From the NCBI GenBank assembly GCA_947166205.1, contig CAMVDI010000092.1, forward strand, positions 1 to 7,166: a stretch of 7,166 nucleotides of DNA, read 5' to 3'. The stretch is from an uncultured Clostridia bacterium. Lineage in GTDB: Bacteria > Bacillota_A > Clostridia > Christensenellales > Aristaeellaceae. Of this stretch, positions 4,737 to 7,166 are shown piece after piece. The translations under genes were made by a program, and so were the position numbers. A model generated the notes under the pieces. That model did no database searches, was not told the origin of the DNA, and was given only the letters and a program-made list of their open reading frames with translations. The first letter of the stretch is position 1, and every line of letters starts with the position of its first letter.

Positions 4737-5408
4737 TCACGCCCAGCGCTTTTCAAGCTGTTTTGCCAGAAGGGAGAAGGGCCAGCATACCAGGAAGTAG
4801 AGCAGGAAAATCACGAAATAGACCCAGAACGCGGCGTCCGGCTGCCGGTAAAACTGGCCGATGATCTGCTGGCCGACCTTCAGCACCTCCGTCACGTTGA
4901 TCATCTTCACCAGCGCCGTGGTCTTGATGATGCGGGTGGACAGGTTGATGGCCTGGGGCAGCAGGCGGCGCAGGGTCTGCGGAATCAGCACGTACCGGTA
5001 GATCTGACCTTTGGTCAGGCCGATGGCCGCCGCGGACTCCGTCTGATGCCGGGGAATGGAGGTCAGGGCCCCGCGGATCAGATCGCCCATTTCCGCCGTA
5101 CCCCAGAAGGTGAACACGATGACCGCGCTGGTTTCCCCGTCCAGATCCCAGCCGAACATCCGTGCAAAGCCGAAGTACACCAGATACAGCAGCACCAGCT
5201 GCGGCATGAAGCGCACGATCTCCAGCCACGCCCGGCAGAAAACCTTGGCGATTTTCTTTTTGGAAAGCATCAGCAGCCCGAACAGGAGTCCGAACACGCA
5301 GGAAAGCCCGATGGTGATAAGCGCCAGGCGCAGCGTGACCCAGAGGCCGCCCAGGAGGCGCTGGAAGTTGATTCCCTTAAACAGTATGCTGATCCCCAAA
5401 TCCTGCAT
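4737..5408 (-). CDS. amino-acid ABC transporter permease (second)
   Basis: This 223-residue inner-membrane protein is one half of the translocation pore of a HisM/GlnP-type importer. It has several hydrophobic segments (about 22-48, 64-84, 94-105, 193-215) and the cytoplasmic EAA loop that docks on the ATPase, ESAAAIGLTKGQ...LIPQ at 124-144. WVTLRLALITIGL near 23-35 is typical of the first conserved helix. The ATG at 5408 has AAAGGAGG seven bases upstream, inside the end of the preceding permease gene, and the two genes overlap by 32 bp, suggesting translational coupling. It probably pairs with the other permease as a heterodimer. Confidence 0.92.
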   Translation of the reverse strand: MQDLGISILFKGINFQRLLGGLWVTLRLALITIGLSCVFGLLFGLLMLSKKKIAKVFCRAWLEIVRFMPQLVLLYLVYFGFARMFGWDLDGETSAVIVFTFWGTAEMGDLIRGALTSIPRHQTESAAAIGLTKGQIYRYVLIPQTLRRLLPQAINLSTRIIKTTALVKMINVTEVLKVGQQIIGQFYRQPDAAFWVYFVIFLLYFLVCWPFSLLAKQLEKRWA

Positions 5409-6048
5409 AGCGGAGCCTCCTTTCCACCATCGTCGCGGCAAGGGACACGGGCAGCAGTATGATCAGATAGGCCGCCACCAGCATGAACAGGACCTCCACC
5501 GTCCGCCCGCCGCTGGTGCGCAGGGTGTCCGCCACGTTCATCAGGTCCATCATGGCAAGTACGGAAAAAACGCTGGTCTCCTTGATCAGGAAGATCACAT
5601 TGGCAAACAGGGCGGGTACCGCGGTGGCCAGCGCCTGGGGAAGGATCACGTACCGGATATTCTGTCCCCGGGTCAGGCCGATGCAGGCTCCCGCCTCCGC
5701 CTGGGCCTTGTCCACAGCCTCCAGGCCGCTTCGGAACGCCTCCGCCATGTACGCGCCGCCCAGAAACGTCAGCCCGATCACGGCGCAGGCTTCCGCGCTG
5801 AAGCGGATGCCCACCCTCGGCAGCCCGGCGTACAGGAAAAAGAGCTGCACCAGCAGCGGCGTGTTCCGGGCCAGTTCAATATACCCGGACGCGATCTGCC
5901 GGAAAACGGGCACACGGAAATAGCGCACCAGGCAGCAGAGCATCCCCAGTGCCAGGGCGCACAGCACCCCGTACAGCCCGAACCGCAGCGTCACCCAGGC
6001 ACCGCACGCGTAGTCCCAGACATGGGAAGCAATAAACGACCAGTCCAC
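5377..6048 (-). CDS. amino-acid ABC transporter permease (first)
   Basis: This is also 223 residues, the first gene of the permease-ATPase operon. Family marks are WVTLRFGLYGVL near 18-29, YIELARNTPLLVQLFFLYAGLP at 56-77 (split here only by position), and the EAA loop EAGACIGLTRGQ...ILPQA at 118-139. At least four membrane segments are evident. I chose a GTG start at 6048 because GGAGG lies five bases upstream and the reading VDWSFIASHVWDY leads directly into the family's amino end. The frame stays open to 6279, but that extension crosses the promoter and is not protein-like. Six of the 223 residues are Cys, all in the first 123 residues (24 to 122). Its end overlaps the next permease by 32 bp. 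Confidence 0.9.
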   Translation of the reverse strand: MDWSFIASHVWDYACGAWVTLRFGLYGVLCALALGMLCCLVRYFRVPVFRQIASGYIELARNTPLLVQLFFLYAGLPRVGIRFSAEACAVIGLTFLGGAYMAEAFRSGLEAVDKAQAEAGACIGLTRGQNIRYVILPQALATAVPALFANVIFLIKETSVFSVLAMMDLMNVADTLRTSGGRTVEVLFMLVAAYLIILLPVSLAATMVERRLRYAGFGDQHTV

Positions 6049-6064
6049 TTCATCCTCCGGATCA

Positions 6065-6082
6065 GCGGGCCCTCCGGCCCGC
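6065..6082. other. stable hairpin at the 5' end of the permease mRNA
   Basis: GCGGGCC and GGCCCGC form a 7-bp all-GC stem with a 4-base loop. In the leftward transcript it begins a few bases after the predicted start (about 6087) and ends seven bases before the GGAGG of the first permease. There is no T-run, so it is not a terminator. It may protect the 5' end or limit translation. Confidence 0.5.
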
Positions 6083-6093
6083 GACTGTATCCC

Positions 6094-6121
6094 ATTATAT
6101 GCAAAGAGTTGAAAAACACAA
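6094..6121 (-). promoter_or_regulatory. promoter for the permease-ATPase operon
   Basis: On the minus strand a perfect TATAAT (6099-6094) lies 16 bp after TTGTGT (6121-6116), a weak -35 with the TTG kept. The predicted start near 6087 leaves about 39 bases before the GTG start codon. Confidence 0.6.
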
Positions 6122-6216
6122 GTGGAACGGAGGGACGGTCCGAGACCACTGAAAAAGTCCCGATAGCCTAGCGGCACCAAATACAATTTCAGAACACCCG
6201 GAATCCCCTCGATCCC

Positions 6217-6244
6217 TTTAAAAAAACGTGTTTCGTGGTATAAT
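6217..6244 (+). promoter_or_regulatory. promoter for the GH43-like gene
   Basis: TATAAT (6239-6244) is preceded by TGG, giving an extended -10, with TTTAAA (6217-6222) as a weak -35 at 16 bp. Transcription would start near 6251, about 54 bases before the start codon. I see no clear operator in the leader. Confidence 0.65.
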
Positions 6245-6304
6245 AGAAGCATCAAAACGAGAGGATCCAGTTGTGTCAATAAGGTCTAAAGGGAGTGCGG
6301 AAAA

Positions 6305-7166
6305 ATGTATCAGGCCTTTTATCCCGGCCAGGAATGGCTGGACACCAACGGAAAGCCCATACAGGCCCACGGCGGGAGCCTTATCGCCGAAGACGGCGTA
6401 TACTACTGGTACGGCGAGAACAAGGAGAAGACCAACGGTCAGAACGGTATCTGGCATTGGGGCGTTCGATGCTACCGCTCCCGCGATCTCTACAACTGGG
6501 AGGACTGCGGGCTGATCATCCCGCCGGATGTGGAGGATGAAAGCTCCCCGCTGCACCCCTCCTCCATGATGGACAGACCCCACATCCTTTTCAACCGCCG
6601 CACAAAAAAATACGTCTGTTGGCTGAAAATCATGGAAAAGAACAGCGAACAGACGGAGACCGTGCTCACCTCCGACAGTTTGCTGGGGCCCTATACAATG
6701 GTCCGACGGGGATTGCGCCCGCTGGGCATGAGCGCGGGAGATTTTGACCTAGCGGCCGCCCCGGACGGAAAGGGCTATTACTTTTTCGAGCGAGTTCATT
6801 CGGAAACGATCATTGCCGATCTGACCGAAGATTATACCGATGTAACCGGCTATTATTCCACCCATTTCCCCCAGCCCCAGCCGCCCTTTGTGCGGGAAGC
6901 CACCGCCCACTTTGTGCGCCGGGGAAAGCATTATCTGGTCACCTCGGGCACCACGGGATATCTTCCCAACCCTTCCGAAATCGCTGTGGCCGATACCTGG
7001 CACGGGCCGTATCGGGTGCTGGGCAATCCCCATCCCGGGGATGAAAGCGGAACGTCATTCCATTCGCAGATAACATCCGTGTTCAAGGTTCCGGGAAAGC
7101 GCGATCTCTATATCGCCCTGGCCGACCGCTGGGCTCCGGACAGCATGCACCTGCGTTATGAGGACT
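6305..7166 (+). CDS. glycoside hydrolase family 43-like protein, 3' end outside window
   Basis: The first 287 residues are present, with the frame open at the window edge. The start MYQAFYPGQEWLDTNGKPIQAHGG has AAAGGGAG nine bases upstream; there is no signal peptide, so the enzyme should act in the cytoplasm on imported oligosaccharides. The beta-propeller family 43 look is clear: AHGGSLIAEDGVYYWYGE (21-38), YRSRDLYNWEDCGL (57-70), DRPHILFN (90-97), SAGDFDLA (143-150), REATAHF with Glu198 as likely general acid, and SFHSQITSVF with Gln255. The amino-terminal Asp base of ordinary GH43 enzymes is not seen; the position reads QAHGG, as in the exo-beta-1,3-galactanase-like subfamily, where a Gln near the SxQ motif is thought to act instead. 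Arabinogalactan-type substrates are therefore plausible but unproven. It diverges from the transporter operon and shows no functional link to it. Confidence 0.85.
   Translation, partial: MYQAFYPGQEWLDTNGKPIQAHGGSLIAEDGVYYWYGENKEKTNGQNGIWHWGVRCYRSRDLYNWEDCGLIIPPDVEDESSPLHPSSMMDRPHILFNRRTKKYVCWLKIMEKNSEQTETVLTSDSLLGPYTMVRRGLRPLGMSAGDFDLAAAPDGKGYYFFERVHSETIIADLTEDYTDVTGYYSTHFPQPQPPFVREATAHFVRRGKHYLVTSGTTGYLPNPSEIAVADTWHGPYRVLGNPHPGDESGTSFHSQITSVFKVPGKRDLYIALADRWAPDSMHLRYED

Noticed and set aside
6124..6279. Amino-terminal extension of the first permease to an ATG at 6279
   Set aside because: It would cross a perfect TATAAT and a hairpin and has no ribosome site support. The GTG at 6048 with GGAGG gives the normal family start and length.

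Overview
The window looks like a GC-rich member of the Clostridia (Bacillota). It has strong AGGAGG-type ribosome binding sites, sigma-A-like promoters with near-consensus TTGACA/TATAAT boxes, intrinsic terminators, tight operons, a Nudix-type NAD regulator and a glycosidase for plant polysaccharide. A gut or rumen anaerobe would fit, but that is inference and no rRNA or marker gene is present.

Region 1 (1-2158) is an NAD salvage and synthesis locus. On the minus strand an NrtR-type Nudix/winged-helix regulator (626-1336) is followed 22 bp later by a nicotinamidase-like cysteine hydrolase (67-603), then by the first nine codons of another gene (1-28). Diverging on the plus strand is a NadD-type nicotinate-nucleotide adenylyltransferase (1562-2158). 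The shared control region holds two face-to-face promoters and two copies of a 17-bp element (16/17 identical), each lying over one predicted transcription start. These are good candidate NrtR operators.

Region 2 (2159-2610) holds no convincing gene. It contains small hairpins, a strong intrinsic terminator for leftward transcription, a possible 23-codon fossil of a gene 3' end, and a GC-rich 31-bp direct repeat abutting the stop codon of the next gene.

Region 3 (2611-6099) is a polar amino-acid ABC importer on the minus strand: permease (5377-6048), permease (4737-5408), ATPase (3904-4719) and substrate-binding protein (2611-3441). The binding-protein gene is set apart by 462 bp. This gap holds its own TTGACA-N17-TATCAT promoter, an array of degenerate 16-17-bp repeats, a short leader ORF reading MKRQMMMCCCM..., and an intrinsic terminator. 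One arm of the terminator can also pair with the leader just after the Cys codons. This is the layout of a translation-coupled transcription attenuator, and it suggests that supply of cysteine (or methionine) controls the binding protein. It is the most interesting item in the window.

Region 4 (6049-7166) is a divergent intergenic region with one promoter for each direction, then the start of a cytoplasmic GH43-like glycosidase (6305 onward) cut by the window end.
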